From the NCBI GenBank assembly GCA_003550325.1, contig QKWP01001226.1:64458-128457 (forward strand): a DNA stretch of 64,000 nucleotides. Direction: 5' to 3'. This document shows, one piece after another, positions 10,187 to 20,840 of this stretch. Both the position numbers and the translations under genes were made by a program. The notes below the pieces were generated by a model that searched no databases, was not told where the DNA came from, and saw only the letters and a program-made list of their open reading frames with translations. The stretch comes from Gigaspora rosea. Its lineage: Eukaryota > Glomeromycota > Glomeromycetes > Diversisporales > Gigasporaceae. Numbering within the stretch: position 1 is the stretch's first letter; the number at the start of each line of letters is the position of its first letter.

Positions 10187-11641
10187 TACAGTCACACCCC
10201 CTAAGTGCACGCCCCCTAAGTGCAAACCCTCCCTATATGCAAACCATAGCTTGGTTCCGAGCTCGGGACTTAGTCACCTTCGATATTCTGCATACGCACA
10301 AAATTCTGGGTACCAAATATAGTATGTATTCCCGTAAATGCATGCACGTGACTAATCTTAAAACTAACCAATCATAACACATATCATAGCTTGCTTGAAA
10401 TTCATTAATTTTTTCTTATGTTAAAACCGGTTTTAACTGATTTAACATAAGAAAAATCAATTTCAATTCCAATCTCTAAATTGAACTTGATCGCTAGCGT
10501 CACCTTCCCAAAGTAAAATTTTTGAAATTTTAATATGTGCATATCTGATACGTACATACAGTATTATACGTATTAAATGCACACTAAATAGGTTTAAATT
10601 ATTTGCATTATACAGTATTCGCATTAATTTAGTACATGAGTATAACATTTAACGTATTAAATTAAGTAATTAAAATAAGCTATTCAAGTTCATGTTTATT
10701 TACGATTTGATTATTTAATTTCTTTTTATTCGCATTAATTAGTGTGTGAGTATAATAGATAAAGATCATTTACATATTAAACTAAGTAAGGCCACGCAAA
10801 CTAATAAAATTGATTCTCGTCACCCGGCCAGGTCACTTTTTTAGAGAAGTTAAAATTTTTTTCTATATAAAATTTTTTTTATTCTTGTATGAAAAAAAAA
10901 ATTTATAAAAATTTTTTATATTAAAAAATTTTTTGAATATAACATTTCTTGCCGGCCGGCCGGGTCCTATTTGTTTGTTCCATGTGATGAGAATCAACTA
11001 ATTTAATTTGCATGGCCTAATTCAAATAAGCTATTCAAGTTTATGTTTATTTACTATTTACTTTTTTTTTATTTGCATTAATTTAGAAAGTAAATATAAA
11101 GATCATTTACATATTAAACTAAGTAATTAAAATTCAAATTGTGCTTATTTACTATTTAATTTCGCAATAATTTAGTGGGTGAGTATAAAGATCATTTACG
11201 TATTAAACTAAGTAATTAAATTCAAGTTCATGTTTATTTACTATTTAATTTCTTTTTTATTCGCATTAATTTAGTCAGTGATATAAAGATTAAACTAATT
11301 ATTTACTATTAATTTCTTTTTATTCGCATTAATTTAGTTCATAAGTATAAAGATTATTTATGTATTAAACTAAGTAAGTAAAATAAGCTATTCAAGATGT
11401 TTATTTACTATTTAATTTTTTTTACTGTATAAACTTTTTTTTTATATTAACTTGGATTTTTATTACAGTATATGAATTATTAATTTTATAAATTCATATT
11501 CTCTAAATGTATATTTATATCCGATTTCTAAGGCATGCATTTAGAGAGGGTAATTCTATAAATGTATACTCTCTCTAAGTGCATAATTATGTCTGGTCTC
11601 AAGAGCATGCACTTAGGGGGTACAACACTGGTACGACTGTA
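10187..11641. mobile_element. TACAGTC-type element nested in a MITE, TA target
   Basis: Body CAGTC...GACTG (10189-11639) with TA on both sides. The empty-site sequence GACATATATTACATAAT at 17884-17900 shows exactly one TA there, proving the insertion point. The left subterminal repeats (CCCCCTAAGTGCA, CCTCCCTATATGC) and the right ones (CTCTCTAAGTGCA, GCACTTAGGGGG) are inverted. The interior is AT-rich and repeats blocks like AAAGATCATTTACATATTAA at least three times (10.76, 11.1 and 11.2 kb). No transposase ORF is visible. Confidence 0.85.
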
Positions 11642-11752
11642 TTACGTAATATAATTTTACTATACCCCTACCCCCTCCCCCCTACATAAGAAAAAATTGA
11701 TTGGCTATTATAAACTTCTATATTTAACGTAAGATTTTAGAGACCACCCTCC

Positions 11753-12173
11753 TAGTGTTGGAAATTCAAAAAAAATTTTATGATTTTTGTGAACATAATT
11801 TTTTTTTATAATGTTCACATCAAAAATAAATATGTTCACATAGTAGAATTTAGACTTTATAATATAATAACTATTTGCAATTGACCAAAAGTTGATTATA
11901 TCTAAAAATAAGCTACTCACAGATTTTTTGTATTCAAAATCGTTCATAAAGGTAGTTTATTTTTGAAATATATGGTAATTATAATCTTTATATTAATAAA
12001 TTATAAATAAGAAATTATAAAAATTAAAATTTATATTCATACTATGTGAACATAAAATATAAAATTTTTGATTTTTTATGTTCATACTTGTGAACATAAA
12101 ATATAAAAACATTGATTTTTTAAAAAAGTTTATGTTCACTGTGAACACTGTGAACATATGATTTCCAATACTG
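11753..12173. mobile_element. Second nested MITE with GTGAACATAA repeats
   Basis: The inverted ends are AGTGTTGGAAATTC at the left and, from the right, CAGTATTGGAAATC. It interrupts the host MITE between GACCACCCTCC and CTCCCTCCCC; CTCC may be the duplicated target. The interior carries about seven copies of TGTGAACATAA or its inverse, clustered at both ends, resembling subterminal transposase-binding repeats. No ORF with motifs. Confidence 0.7.
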
Positions 12174-12229
12174 CTCCCTCCCCCTCTAAAATATTACGTA
12201 ATATCTGTCACCACCCTAACCCTATAATT

Positions 12230-13090
12230 AATCTAACCTATTTATGTATATTTCGGGGTCCTCCTTCACCCTCTAAAAATATTACATAATATCTGTTAGC
12301 ACTCTTATATATTCACTGATTTGCTCTTCACAAATCAGTTATTATGTAATTGATTTTGATTGGTCAATCACAGGGTTGCTATAAACTAATGCCCTTTTTA
12401 TAAATATTGTATTTAAATTTTATTAATTTATTTTTAATTTTACCAAAAATATTATATTTTAATAAAACTAATTTTTAATTTTACTATTAAAATTTGAAAA
12501 GTTTCTTAAAATTTTATATATTTTTGAAGAAAATTTTTTAATTACTACTAAGTAAAGTCTAAATTTTGTTTAATTATTTATACAAATTATATAATAATAA
12601 AAGTTATTTAATTTTAAATTTTCTACAACTTTTTATTAAGTAACTATATTAAATTTTTTAAATAAAATTGTAGAGGAGGTTTTTCTGATTCTAAAGTGGT
12701 CGAATCATTAAAATTGGCCCAGTAGAACATAAAATATAGTTGTTTTTATCTTCGGACCCTATTTTACTTATTGTTTACACGTGATTTGATTGGCCAATTT
12801 GTGATTACCCCTGCAGAATAGACCCCGCCCCCGCAGAAGTTGATACTATAAAAACTTTATCAAATTTTATTCAAAATTAATAAATTTTTAGAATATGTGT
12901 AATTTTTTATTACGAACAAGTTTACTTAGTACAAAAAATCAATTTATATAGTAAAAAATTAATTTTTATATGTAGCAACTTTTAAATTCGCATTAAAAAT
13001 ATTTTTTGTTACTTGTTTACTAATAGAAATGATCTACTTACCCTTTACCTTTAAGTAATATTAAAAAATAAAAAATTTTTAAATCAAAAT
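12230..13090. other. AT-rich stretch with foldback-family fragment
   Basis: Around 12665-12740 the words ATTGTAGAGGAGGTTTTTC and CGAATCATTAAAATTGGCCC match the core motif found in the foldbacks at 42960-43616 and 53774-54340, so this is a broken relative. I see nothing else here. Confidence 0.4.
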
Positions 13091-13099
13091 TTTTTTTTA

Positions 13100-14150
13100 A
13101 AATTCATTCAACTCTTTCCAACGATCCCTCATACCAAATTGTCCAAGAACACTGACCTACGAAAACTTTATAGCTAATATACCTATACGCAACAAAACTT
13201 CACCAAGCTGCTATCAGGTACAAAGTCTATTCACTGAATGTTCTGCTCCTAAAATAGAGATGAAAAAGATATGCAGACTTTTAAGCGAGACACTTTGGCG
13301 GGCTTTGGTACTATTAAGCACTTTTAAGCAAGACACTTTGGCGGGCTTTGGTACTATTAAGCAAAGACGTAGTAGAGAAACTCTGGAGCTTTGTCAAGTC
13401 CTATGGATATGAAAATGGAAGTAGAGGCTTGGTTAGATATATTATTCTATACAGCATAACTCTGTCAAAATCCTTTAGGTTTGGTACTCTTTTTCTGCAC
13501 CCCTTTGGTCTTTTCGAAATTTCAAAAAAGTGGGCATTTTGGTTTACTCTCTCCAAAAGATTGGCAGTGTTTACTCTTTCTGAATTGGGAACACGCCTAC
13601 CAAATTAGAATCAAGTCACGAGTAAAATCAGGTCCTTTGAGATAAACAATGAATGACATGTGAGGTGTTTTGGAGTAAAACTCCAAATGAAATTTCTTTC
13701 TAGAATGTTCTATTAGGCGTAGTTTCTTTTTCCTTTTTTCTTTTTTTATTCTGTACATATAATACTTAGGCGAGATAGTTCCTTGCGCAGTATTATATAA
13801 TTTTTATCGTCTGGCACAGACGTAAATAGTGCTGTCATAGCTGTTCACTTTGTGCTCTCTCCTTCTATCTTTTCATTTTTATGTTATATCATTTTGGTTT
13901 TTCGTTTAGGTTGTGTAGATTTTCCCATTTTATTTTTCCTTTTATTTTCTTTATTTTTTTGTTTTCTCAAAATCCTGCTACTCGGGAAGTTTAGAAGAAG
14001 AGGGTTAGAAAGTAACCGGTTATAACAGGCGGCAAACTCCAATCAGTAATTCGGGTACTCTAATCTATTGAGAGAAGGAGTCTCCAATGAGAGAAATATT
14101 TGATATAGCAGGTCACATTTAAGGATCTTTAGCACACCTGGGTGGGTCGC
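13100..14150 (+). mobile_element. Repeat family B, copy 1, with disrupted ORF
   Basis: Homologous to the minus-strand copy at about 36850-37760 over most of its length (shared words TTTACTCTTTCYRAATT, GCGTAGTTT, GTACATATAATA, GCAGTATTATATAATTTTTA). It carries a coding-like frame, with KIEMKKICRLLSETLWRALV continuing as KDVVEKLWSFVKSYGYENGS, broken by a 43-bp direct duplication (13277-13319 and 13320-13362). The 3' part is pyrimidine-rich. I do not recognise the protein. Its dispersion and 3' structure suggest a retroelement or a captured gene fragment. Boundaries uncertain. Confidence 0.6.
13277..13362 (+). repeat. 43-bp tandem duplication
   Basis: Two abutting 43-bp units beginning ACTTTTAAGC differ at one base. 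The length is not a multiple of three, so the duplication shifts the frame of the family B ORF. It appears recent. Confidence 0.9.
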
Positions 14151-14619
14151 ACTTTAATATATTAACCTCAAAAGTAAGTAATCATATTGTACTAGTGTTA
14201 CATAATTGATTAAAATAAAAGCTATAGCATGGCTACCGAATTTCAAAAAAAAAAAAATTTTAAAATTTATAAATTTTTTTTTTATAAGTAATTTTAAATT
14301 TTTTATAAAGGCAATTTCTATTTATTTATAAGTATTTATATATGAGGTAATAAAAAACCAACTGATACGTACGTATCTTTAATTTTTGATTATGAAACCA
14401 CTTTTTGGTTTTTAAAAAAAAACTCCTTATGAAATTAACTTTTAAACTTACTCTTACCCTAATTATAAATGTAGATTTATTTTTTTATTATAAAAATTAT
14501 TGATTGGTATATTATACAAAATTGTAAATCAAAAATTAATATCTATATATAAACACTAGTATAAATTTATAAATTTTTTTTTATAAATATTCTAAATTTA
14601 ATTAAGACAATTATTATTT

Positions 14620-15060
14620 ATTGCTATGGCAATACATCGCCACTTTCTGATCGACCAATCATTTTGTTTGTTATGATTTTATATTAATCAAAACAAAACA
14701 AATAGCTGCAGGTTATGATTAGGATTAGAGTATAATAGGTGCAATAGTTCAAAGACCCCCTACCCCAAAATTTTACAAGAAATTTTTTTTTGCTAAAAAA
14801 AAGAATAGTTTCATAGTCAAAATTTTAAGCTAGAAGCAAGTTTTAAAAAAAAGATGGTTTGCTTCAATTTCATATTACACCTGATTCTGAATCCTGATTG
14901 GTTTATCAGGGTGGCAATGTATCTCAATAGTGATAATCTTTAATTAAATAGTATATAATTATAAGCATACATTTATTTATCACCCTCACGATGCATCGCT
15001 CTCACATGATCAACCAATAAAAATTCAAGATCAGGTGTAATCTAGCACAAGAAGAAAGTT
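14620..15060. mobile_element. TTACACCTGAT family MITE copies
   Basis: TTTCATATTACACCTGATTC (about 14868-14887) and, inverted, GATCAGGTGTAATCTAGC (about 15028) flank AT-rich sequence with the family interior (TTTTACAAGAAATTTTTTTT). Related ends occur near 1.7, 20.1 and 60.5 kb. Individual boundaries are not resolved. Confidence 0.45.
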
Positions 15061-15149
15061 TAAAACAAATATTCGTTTTGACAAATTGCCTATAACCCAA
15101 AATTTCACATATGAAACTACCTTTTGTGCTTTAATAAAAAAATTTCTTG

Positions 15150-15300
15150 CAAATTTTTATTGGGTTCTTCTAGGCATCTCTAGCTAGAAATATATAACTT
15201 ATATATCTCTGGCCTTTCAACCAATTAAAATTAAAAAAAGTTACGTGATCTCTATTTTTGTCGATTACCTGATCGTGTAAGAACACTAGACAGGTCGACT
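15150..15300. mobile_element. GGCATCTCTAGCTA element fragment
   Basis: TAGGCATCTCTAGCTA followed by ATATATCTCTGGCCT and CAACCAAT is matched in inverse at 19250-19320. This is a dispersed short repeat with a small hairpin end. No ORF. Confidence 0.45.
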
Positions 15301-15731
15301 ACTTTTGTGTAATACAGAATTAAATAATCTCTTGAACATCAAAGAAAAATAAAAAATTTTAAACTTTTGGCAAAGTTATCTCCACAACCACCTGACCAAA
15401 CTCGGCGAAAATTTTTTTATTTGAATTCTATGGATCCATAGAATTCAAATAAAAAAATTTTCATCGAGTTTAGTCAGGTGGTTGTGGAGGTAACTTTGCT
15501 CAAAGTTAGAGAAAAGTCAAAACGTTTATCAAATTAGAAGCTACACTGATTTTTTTAAAAAATTTAATCGAAGATATCTTCGCAACCAAATGACCAAATT
15601 CGATGAAAATTTTTTTATTTGAATTTTATGAATCCATAGAATTCAAATAAAAAATTTTTCACGAATTCGGTCAGTTGGTTGTAGAGATATCTTCGCTAAA
15701 AGTTAGAGAAAAGTCAAGACGTTTATCAATA

Positions 15732-15998
15732 GGGTTCCTCAAATTCAAATCAAATCAAATATTGAATCAATTTGAATTTGATCAAATCAAATTGACCCTG
15801 ATTTGAATTTGATTTGATTCAAATATTTGAATTTGAATTTGATTTGAATTTGAATTTTTAATAGTAATTTTCAAATAAAATCAAATATTTGTCAAATCAA
15901 ATCAAATTTGGCCATATTTGAATTTGATCAAATCAAATATAGTCAAATTTGAATTTGAATTTGATCAAATATTTGATTCAAATATTTGAAGATCAAAT
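15732..15998. repeat. TCAAATTCAAAT palindromic low-complexity tract
   Basis: Alternating TTTGAATTTGA and TCAAATCAAAT words, interrupting the palindrome array and running into the gap. Same word family as 3030-3250. Confidence 0.7.
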
Positions 15999-16228
15999 NN
16001 NNNNNNNNNNNNNNNNNNNNNNNNNNNNNNNNNNNNNNNNNNNNNNNNNNNNNNNNNNNNNNNNNNNNNNNNNNNNNNNNNNNNNNNNNNNNNNNNNNNN
16101 NNNNNNNNNNNNNNNNNNNNNNNNNNNNNNNNNNNNNNNNNNNNNNNNNNNNNNNNNNNNNNNNNNNNNNNNNNNNNNNNNNNNNNNNNNNNNNNNNNNN
16201 NNNNNNNNNNNNNNNNNNNNNNNNNNNN
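15999..16228. other. Assembly gap (230 N)
   Basis: A run of N. It lies at the junction of the TCAAAT tract and the palindrome array, a place where short-read assembly would be expected to fail. The true length is unknown. Confidence 0.99.
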
Positions 16229-17264
16229 CAACCAACTGACCGAATTCGATGAAAATTTTTTTATTCGAATTCTATGGATCCATAGAATTCGAATAAAAAA
16301 ATTTTCATCGAATTTGGTCGGTTGGTTGCAGAGATATCTTCGCTAAAAGTTAGAGAAAAGTCAAAACGTCTATCAAAATAGAAGTTGTGCTGATTTTTTT
16401 AAAAAATTTGAGCGAAGATATAACAAAAACAAAAAAACAAAATAAAAAAAAAATTTTTTAATCAAATTCTATAGATCCATAGAATTCAAATAAAAAAATT
16501 TTCATAGAATTAGGTCAGTTGGTTGAGGAGATATCTTCGCTAAAAATTAGAGAAAAGTCAAAAAATCTATCAAAATAAAAGCTGCGCAGATTTTTTTAAA
16601 AAATTTGAGCAAAGATATATCAACAACCAACTGACCGAATTCGATGAAAATTTTTTTATTCGAATTCTATGGATCCATAAAATTCAAATAAAAAAATTTT
16701 CATCGAAGTTGGTCAGTTGGTTGCAGAGATATCTTTGCTCAAATTTTTTAAAAAAATTGGCACAGCTTCTATCATCGAATTCGGTCAGTTGGTTGCGGAG
16801 ATATCTTCGCTCAAATTTTTTAAAAAACTTGGCACAGCTTCTATCATCAAATTCGGTCAGTTAGTTGCGGAGATATCTTTGCTCAAATTTTTTAAAAAAA
16901 TCAGCATAGCTCCTATTTTAATTATTTTAATAGACGTTATCGTTTCAAATCGTCTTTGTATTATCATATACTGAAGCGCATAAAACATTTATTACAACGA
17001 ACTGATTCAGAGGTAGTTATATTTTATTTATAAAAATTTTTTACAAATTCAAAATTATAACACAAAATAAAATTTCTATCTATTGCGCAATGAACAGATT
17101 CAAAGTAGCTAATCTAACCTACTATCTAACCAATACTATTAACTATCTAACTCTAACCCAAACCTTAACTATCCAAAATTTAACTAACTACACAATATTT
17201 CATAACATTTTTAAAATCAACACAGGTCGACTTAAGGCAAATCGGGCTCGAATCGGCATTGCCC

Positions 17265-17537
17265 ATGAAGTTGGATCAAGAAGTTTCTGATAAGTTCAAA
17301 TTTTATCAAAAATATCTTCACTAGAAATTTGAAAATAACGAATTAAAGAGAGACAATTTTGAAGAGAACTTTTTTAATGCTAAAACGTTAATACCTGAGC
17401 CCAAAATGGAAGAAAAATATAAAGTCGTACTTAGCTTCGAAAAGTTTTATGCTTCTCACGTACAGGTTCTTTACGTGTCTAATCCTGTATCTAGTTTATT
17501 CCATTCTTGTTCACGAAATGCCGCCCTGAGTAGATAG
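17265..17537 (+). pseudogene. Unknown ORF with one in-frame TAG
   Basis: From ATG at 17265 the frame is open for 91 codons to TAG at 17535, with a single internal TAG at 17322-17324 after MKLDQEVSDKFKFYQKYLH. The rest is charged and coding-like (KFENNELKRDNFEENFFNAK, then EEKYKVVLSFEKFYASHVQV). I do not recognise a domain. It may be a decayed gene or an exon whose reading frame I have started wrongly. There are no supported neighbouring exons. Confidence 0.35.
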
Positions 17538-17878
17538 AAAAATTGATTAAGAAAATTTAAATTAGTACTGCTTATATAGAAAAAGAAAAAAAGACAAACA
17601 AAATATATACTTAGCTTTGGAGAAGCCCTTACACCTTACGATTCTTCAAGTCTATAATATCCTCATTCTTTAATTACCACTCTAGAAGTAAATAAAAAAT
17701 TAATCATTTATATATAAAAAAAAAAAACCTCCTATACGTATCTTTCCGGAAGCCCTTTTCTGCCCAGAAGAAGAATTGAAAACTTCATATTTCGAAAGAT
17801 CCAACCATTTCAAGTTTGAATTTAGGGTAAAATAAGTAAAAAAAAACTGTTAAACAACATGAAAAAGTACTGTACTTA

Positions 17879-18040
17879 GGGTGGTGACATATATTACATA
17901 ATATAATTTTACTATACCCCCTACCCCTCTCCCCCCTACATAAGAGAAATTTGATTGGCTAATATGAAATTCTATATTTAACGTAAGATTTTAGAGACCT
18001 TCCTCCCCCCTAAAATATTACGTAATATCTGTCACTACCC
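17879..18040. mobile_element. Uninterrupted GGGTGGTGACATA MITE
   Basis: 162 bp with inverted ends GGGTGGTGACATATATTAC and, from the right, GGGTAGTGACAGATATTACG, flanked by TTA/TA. Interior TATACCCCCTACCCC and TTGATTGGCTA. It serves as the empty-site reference for the doubly interrupted copy at 10174-12219. Confidence 0.85.
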
Positions 18041-18133
18041 TTACCGGACAAGCCTTAAGAATTTCGGTCCAGTTGCGATATATCAAGTTTTTGATTGTAC
18101 GATATAGTTTTCCATATAAAGTTTCCCATATAA

Positions 18134-18723
18134 TTATAGCAAAAGAATAAATACAGATGCCTTAGTGTACGGTTGGTTATTCAAAACTTCAGGTGCAACG
18201 TATAGTAAAATTTCAAAAATTCCATTTGATTTTAATTTTGAATGAATTATATGAATATCTGACGCAATATATAGTAGTAGATTTAATTTATCTTTCCAAT
18301 TTATTTTCGATGTAGTGTGTAAATTTTGGCGTAAACTGCCTCTTATTTCATATTTCATGACAAGAATATAATTTCCAGAAGTTTTATCTTTTGATATACT
18401 AAAAAATTTTAAAAATGTTGAATCTTCTAAGTCCGATATCACAATATGCTTTTAACTAACATAAAAAATGCATTTTTAAATTACAAATAATATACTGTAA
18501 TGAATAAAATTATTTAATAAAGATTACCACTTTTATAAAATCTCTGTGATAATTATTTGATTCATGAAGCAATTTAAGCGCAATAGGAATGCTTGAGTTT
18601 TGACATTTATCAATCTATATAGCATCATATACAGTTGCAAATCCACTTTTACCTATTCCATAAGGAAACCACGATAACTGATATTTATTTTCTGTCATCA
18701 ATTTCAAGATTATGCTGCCATTC
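18134..18723 (-). pseudogene. TKL-type protein kinase pseudogene
   Basis: Reading leftward, the first segment (18723 to about 18540) starts MTENKYQLSWFPYGIGKSGF with a recognisable glycine-rich loop, then has TAG at 18615-18617 where this family has Trp, then IALKLLHESNNYHRDFIKV carrying the ATP-binding Lys. After an AT-rich, probably intronic interval, the second segment (18442-18134) reads FLKFFSISKDKTSGNYILVM, KYEIRGSLRQNLH and LYIASDIHIIHSKLKSNGIF, then jumps to LLYVAPEVLNNQPYTKASV. The catalytic HRD loop and DFG motif are deleted, so it cannot be an active kinase. Its order of motifs matches the kinase gene at 60833-62259. It is a relative of the family expanded in arbuscular mycorrhizal fungi. 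Confidence 0.82.
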
Positions 18724-18754
18724 AGATTCATTCGCTGCTAGAAGGGCCCATCAC

Positions 18755-18955
18755 CTATGGTACCAGATTATAGAACCTTAGTGGTTTAATCTTGTCCATA
18801 AAAAAAAAATAATCAAATAAACGCTTGCCTAAATCTTCATGAACCAAATCCAGAACGGTGTCAGCAAAAATTCTTGCATTGCAAAGATCTGGAAGCGTAA
18901 ATTGTGGAAAAGGACGGATTATTAAATGGACTAAAAGGGTGGGAAAAAAAAACAA
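18755..18955 (-). CDS. Small ORF of uncertain status
   Basis: 66 codons reading LPDLCNARIFADTVLDLVHE and DLGKRLFDYFFFMDKIKPLR. It looks more coding-like than most AT-rich ORFs. It lies just upstream of the kinase pseudogene on the same strand but is not a kinase sequence. Possibly an exon or transposon fragment. No family recognised. Confidence 0.22.
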   Translation of the reverse strand: MFFFPTLLVHLIIRPFPQFTLPDLCNARIFADTVLDLVHEDLGKRLFDYFFFMDKIKPLRFYNLVP

Positions 18956-18963
18956 AATAGAAA

Positions 18964-19044
18964 TACTGTGAACTGCAGAGTTTCACGCTCGAGTCTAGTA
19001 CATAGAGGTCTTGTATATGTCAGTTTACAGTACTTACCGGATTC
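18964..19044. mobile_element. Short relative of the ATACTGTAAACTGCC MITE
   Basis: TACTGTGAACTGCAGAG at the left and, inverted, CTTGTATATGTCAGTTTACA at the right resemble the ends of the 206-bp element at 23136-23341. The interior GAGTCTAGTACATAGAGGTC is also shared. Likely an internally deleted copy. Confidence 0.55.
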
Positions 19045-19179
19045 AAAAAGGACGAAAAAACCCTAAGTTGGACTAGAAAGGACGAAAGAAAGGCGACAAA
19101 ACTAAAAAAAAATTAGTAAATAAAGTGCAGCAAAACAAAGATGTAAGATGATCTCGTATCACTTATCTATTAGCATCTA

Positions 19180-19330
19180 GTAGGCGATGTCGTTCGACTT
19201 TGCATCGGCAATCAAATAGATACATGAGCTTTAGTCATGTGATTTTCTTGCTGTTTGATTGGTTCAAGAGGCCAGAGATATATAAACTAGGCATCTCTAG
19301 CTAAAGATGCCTAGAATTTCCCATTTTTAT
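19180..19330. mobile_element. GGCATCTTTAGCTAGAGATGCC hairpin-ended repeat
   Basis: ACTAGGCATCTCTAGCTAAA followed by GATGCCTAG is a hairpin. The adjacent GCTGTTTGATTGGTTCAAGA and GGCCAGAGATATATAA are the inverse of sequence at 15160-15240. Confidence 0.45.
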
Positions 19331-19348
19331 TATATACTACCCTCTTTG

Positions 19349-19497
19349 CCTGTATCCTAACCCTACCTAACCTAACACTAACTATACAAAATCATTCAGT
19401 TTATTTTGGTTGTTTTGATTAAGCCTGTATCCTAACCCTACCTAACCTAACCCTAACTATACAAAATCATTCAGTTTATTTTGGTTGTTTTGATTAA
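19349..19497. repeat. 75-bp direct duplication with telomere-like words
   Basis: Two consecutive copies (19349-19423 and 19424-19497) beginning CCTGTATCCTAACCCTACCT and ending TTTTGGTTGTTTTGATTAA, nearly identical and therefore recent. TAACCC words resemble the interiors of other elements in the window. Confidence 0.88.
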
Positions 19498-19956
19498 CAT
19501 TACAGAGGTGACAATATCGCATATGCAATATATAAATTATTTCTAATTATAATTATTATTTAAAAAAAATTTATTTAATATTTTATTTTTGATAAAAATA
19601 AATCAGATTTAAATTTATAAAATTTTAGCAGGCAAATTTGTCTGCTAAACTAAATGGTTTAAAAGATAAAAAAAAATAGATTTAATTATATACTAAAAAT
19701 ATTAAAATTTTTTTAAAAAATAAATTTATTTTTATTATTTGACAAATTTTAAAATTCTAAGCTTCCTTTTTATAATTTTAAACCAAGATTATAGAATTGG
19801 TTTTAAAATAAAGAAGCAAACAGCCTATTTGTAGTTGAATATATATAAAAATTTAAAAATTTTAAGAAATTTTTATAAGAAAAGTTAGAATTAGCAATAT
19901 TTAAAAATTAATATTTTTTAATAATATTAAAATTAGGAAATAACTAATGTCTACTA

Positions 19957-20152
19957 CAGGTGATTATCACTTGTAATTTAAATAAATAAATAAAAATAGG
20001 AATTTTTTTTGCATAAAAAAAAGTAGTTTATAAGGTTAGAAGCAATTTTAGCAATTTTTTTAAATATTTTTTAGTTTTTGTTACACAAAAATTGATTTAC
20101 ATGTTACACCTGATCCTGAATTTTAATTGGCAAATTGACTATCACCTGTGGT
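19957..20152. mobile_element. CAGGTGATWRTC MITE
   Basis: ACAGGTGATTATCACTTG at the left and, inverted, ACAGGTGATAGTC at the right. The interior contains TTACACCTGATCCTGAATTT, shared with the 14.9 and 60.4 kb elements. No ORF. Confidence 0.55.
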
Positions 20153-20164
20153 GGTAAATTATTT

Positions 20165-20840
20165 TAACTTAGAAAAAGAAGGACTAAGCTTAATAAGATT
20201 TTAAGTAATTATAAAAAATATGAAAAAAAACCATTTTGGCAGCAAAATTTGGCCATTAGATGGTTTAAGGAATAAAGCTAAATCTGTATTTTAAAGAGAA
20301 TTTACTATAATCTGCACTTAGAGAACATGCAACCCAACTGTATATTCTTTTTTTCTAATATTTTAATAATTATGTTAATAAAAATCAGTTTTTTTAAATC
20401 TTTTCATATTTAGAATATTATTTCTAATATGGTTTTAATTTAGATCTTTTTATTAATGCTATTAAAAGTTTATACTATTTTTTATTTAAGTTTTACAAAG
20501 CAAGCTTATGTTTGAACTATATTTATTTAGTGTTCAGTACAATCAAAAAAATTTTAATAGGTTAAAGTCACCCGATATATAATTTTTATTACATGTATTA
20601 TAATACAAACTTCTATAACAAACTAAAATTTCTATAGATTGATTAGTGGTTAGGATAGATAGATAAATTTTACAATATTATATGAGGTCATTTGAAGTTA
20701 AAATTTAGTTTGACGTTCCCTTACGAAGTTTTAACGTGGTGGGGTCAATTCATTATAATCGGTTTATTTATAAACACATGATTTATGAACGTTCTAATTG
20801 GCCTGTTTAATTTTAGGGGAGAGCTCTAGGAGGCGGGGGA
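20165..20840. other. AT-rich intergenic stretch
   Basis: I see no gene or bounded element. A minus-strand ORF just downstream (20846-21073) reads partly coding-like (SKNLQTRDLNNYQVKNFF) but has no supporting features. Confidence 0.35.

Larger units (their letters stand above)
10174..12219. mobile_element. GGGTGGTGACATA MITE split by two nested insertions
   Basis: The left end GGGTGGTGACATA (10174-10186) and the continuation TTACGTAATATAATTTTACT (from 11642) are contiguous in the uninterrupted copy at 17879-18040. The same holds for GTAAGATTTTAGAGACC (ending 11745) and CTAAAATATTACGTAATATC (about 12186-12205). The host element is therefore about 165 bp long and interrupted twice. The right end is GTCACCACCC. 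Confidence 0.85.
15355..16925. repeat. Array of long palindromic units around an assembly gap
   Basis: At least five units of about 120-210 bp, centred near 15430, 15630, 16280, 16470 and 16675. Each is a near-perfect inverted repeat centred on GAATTCTATGGATCCATAG and containing GATGAAAATTTTTTTATT plus ACCRACTGACCGAATTCG and their inverses. Units are joined by a spacer with AAAGTTAGAGAAAAGTCAAA. The right end degenerates into direct repeats of one arm only (16717-16890). The translated ORFs here merely follow the repeats. Confidence 0.88.

Noticed and set aside
10240..10275. AGCTTGGTTCCGAGCTCGG looks like a cloning-vector polylinker
   Set aside because: The match stops after about 20 bases, the core is a palindrome, and it sits inside a TIR element whose relatives have similar CTTG-CC-GAG words (2840-2855). 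Not vector contamination.
15949..16252. Four ORFs spanning the gap
   Set aside because: They consist of N codons.
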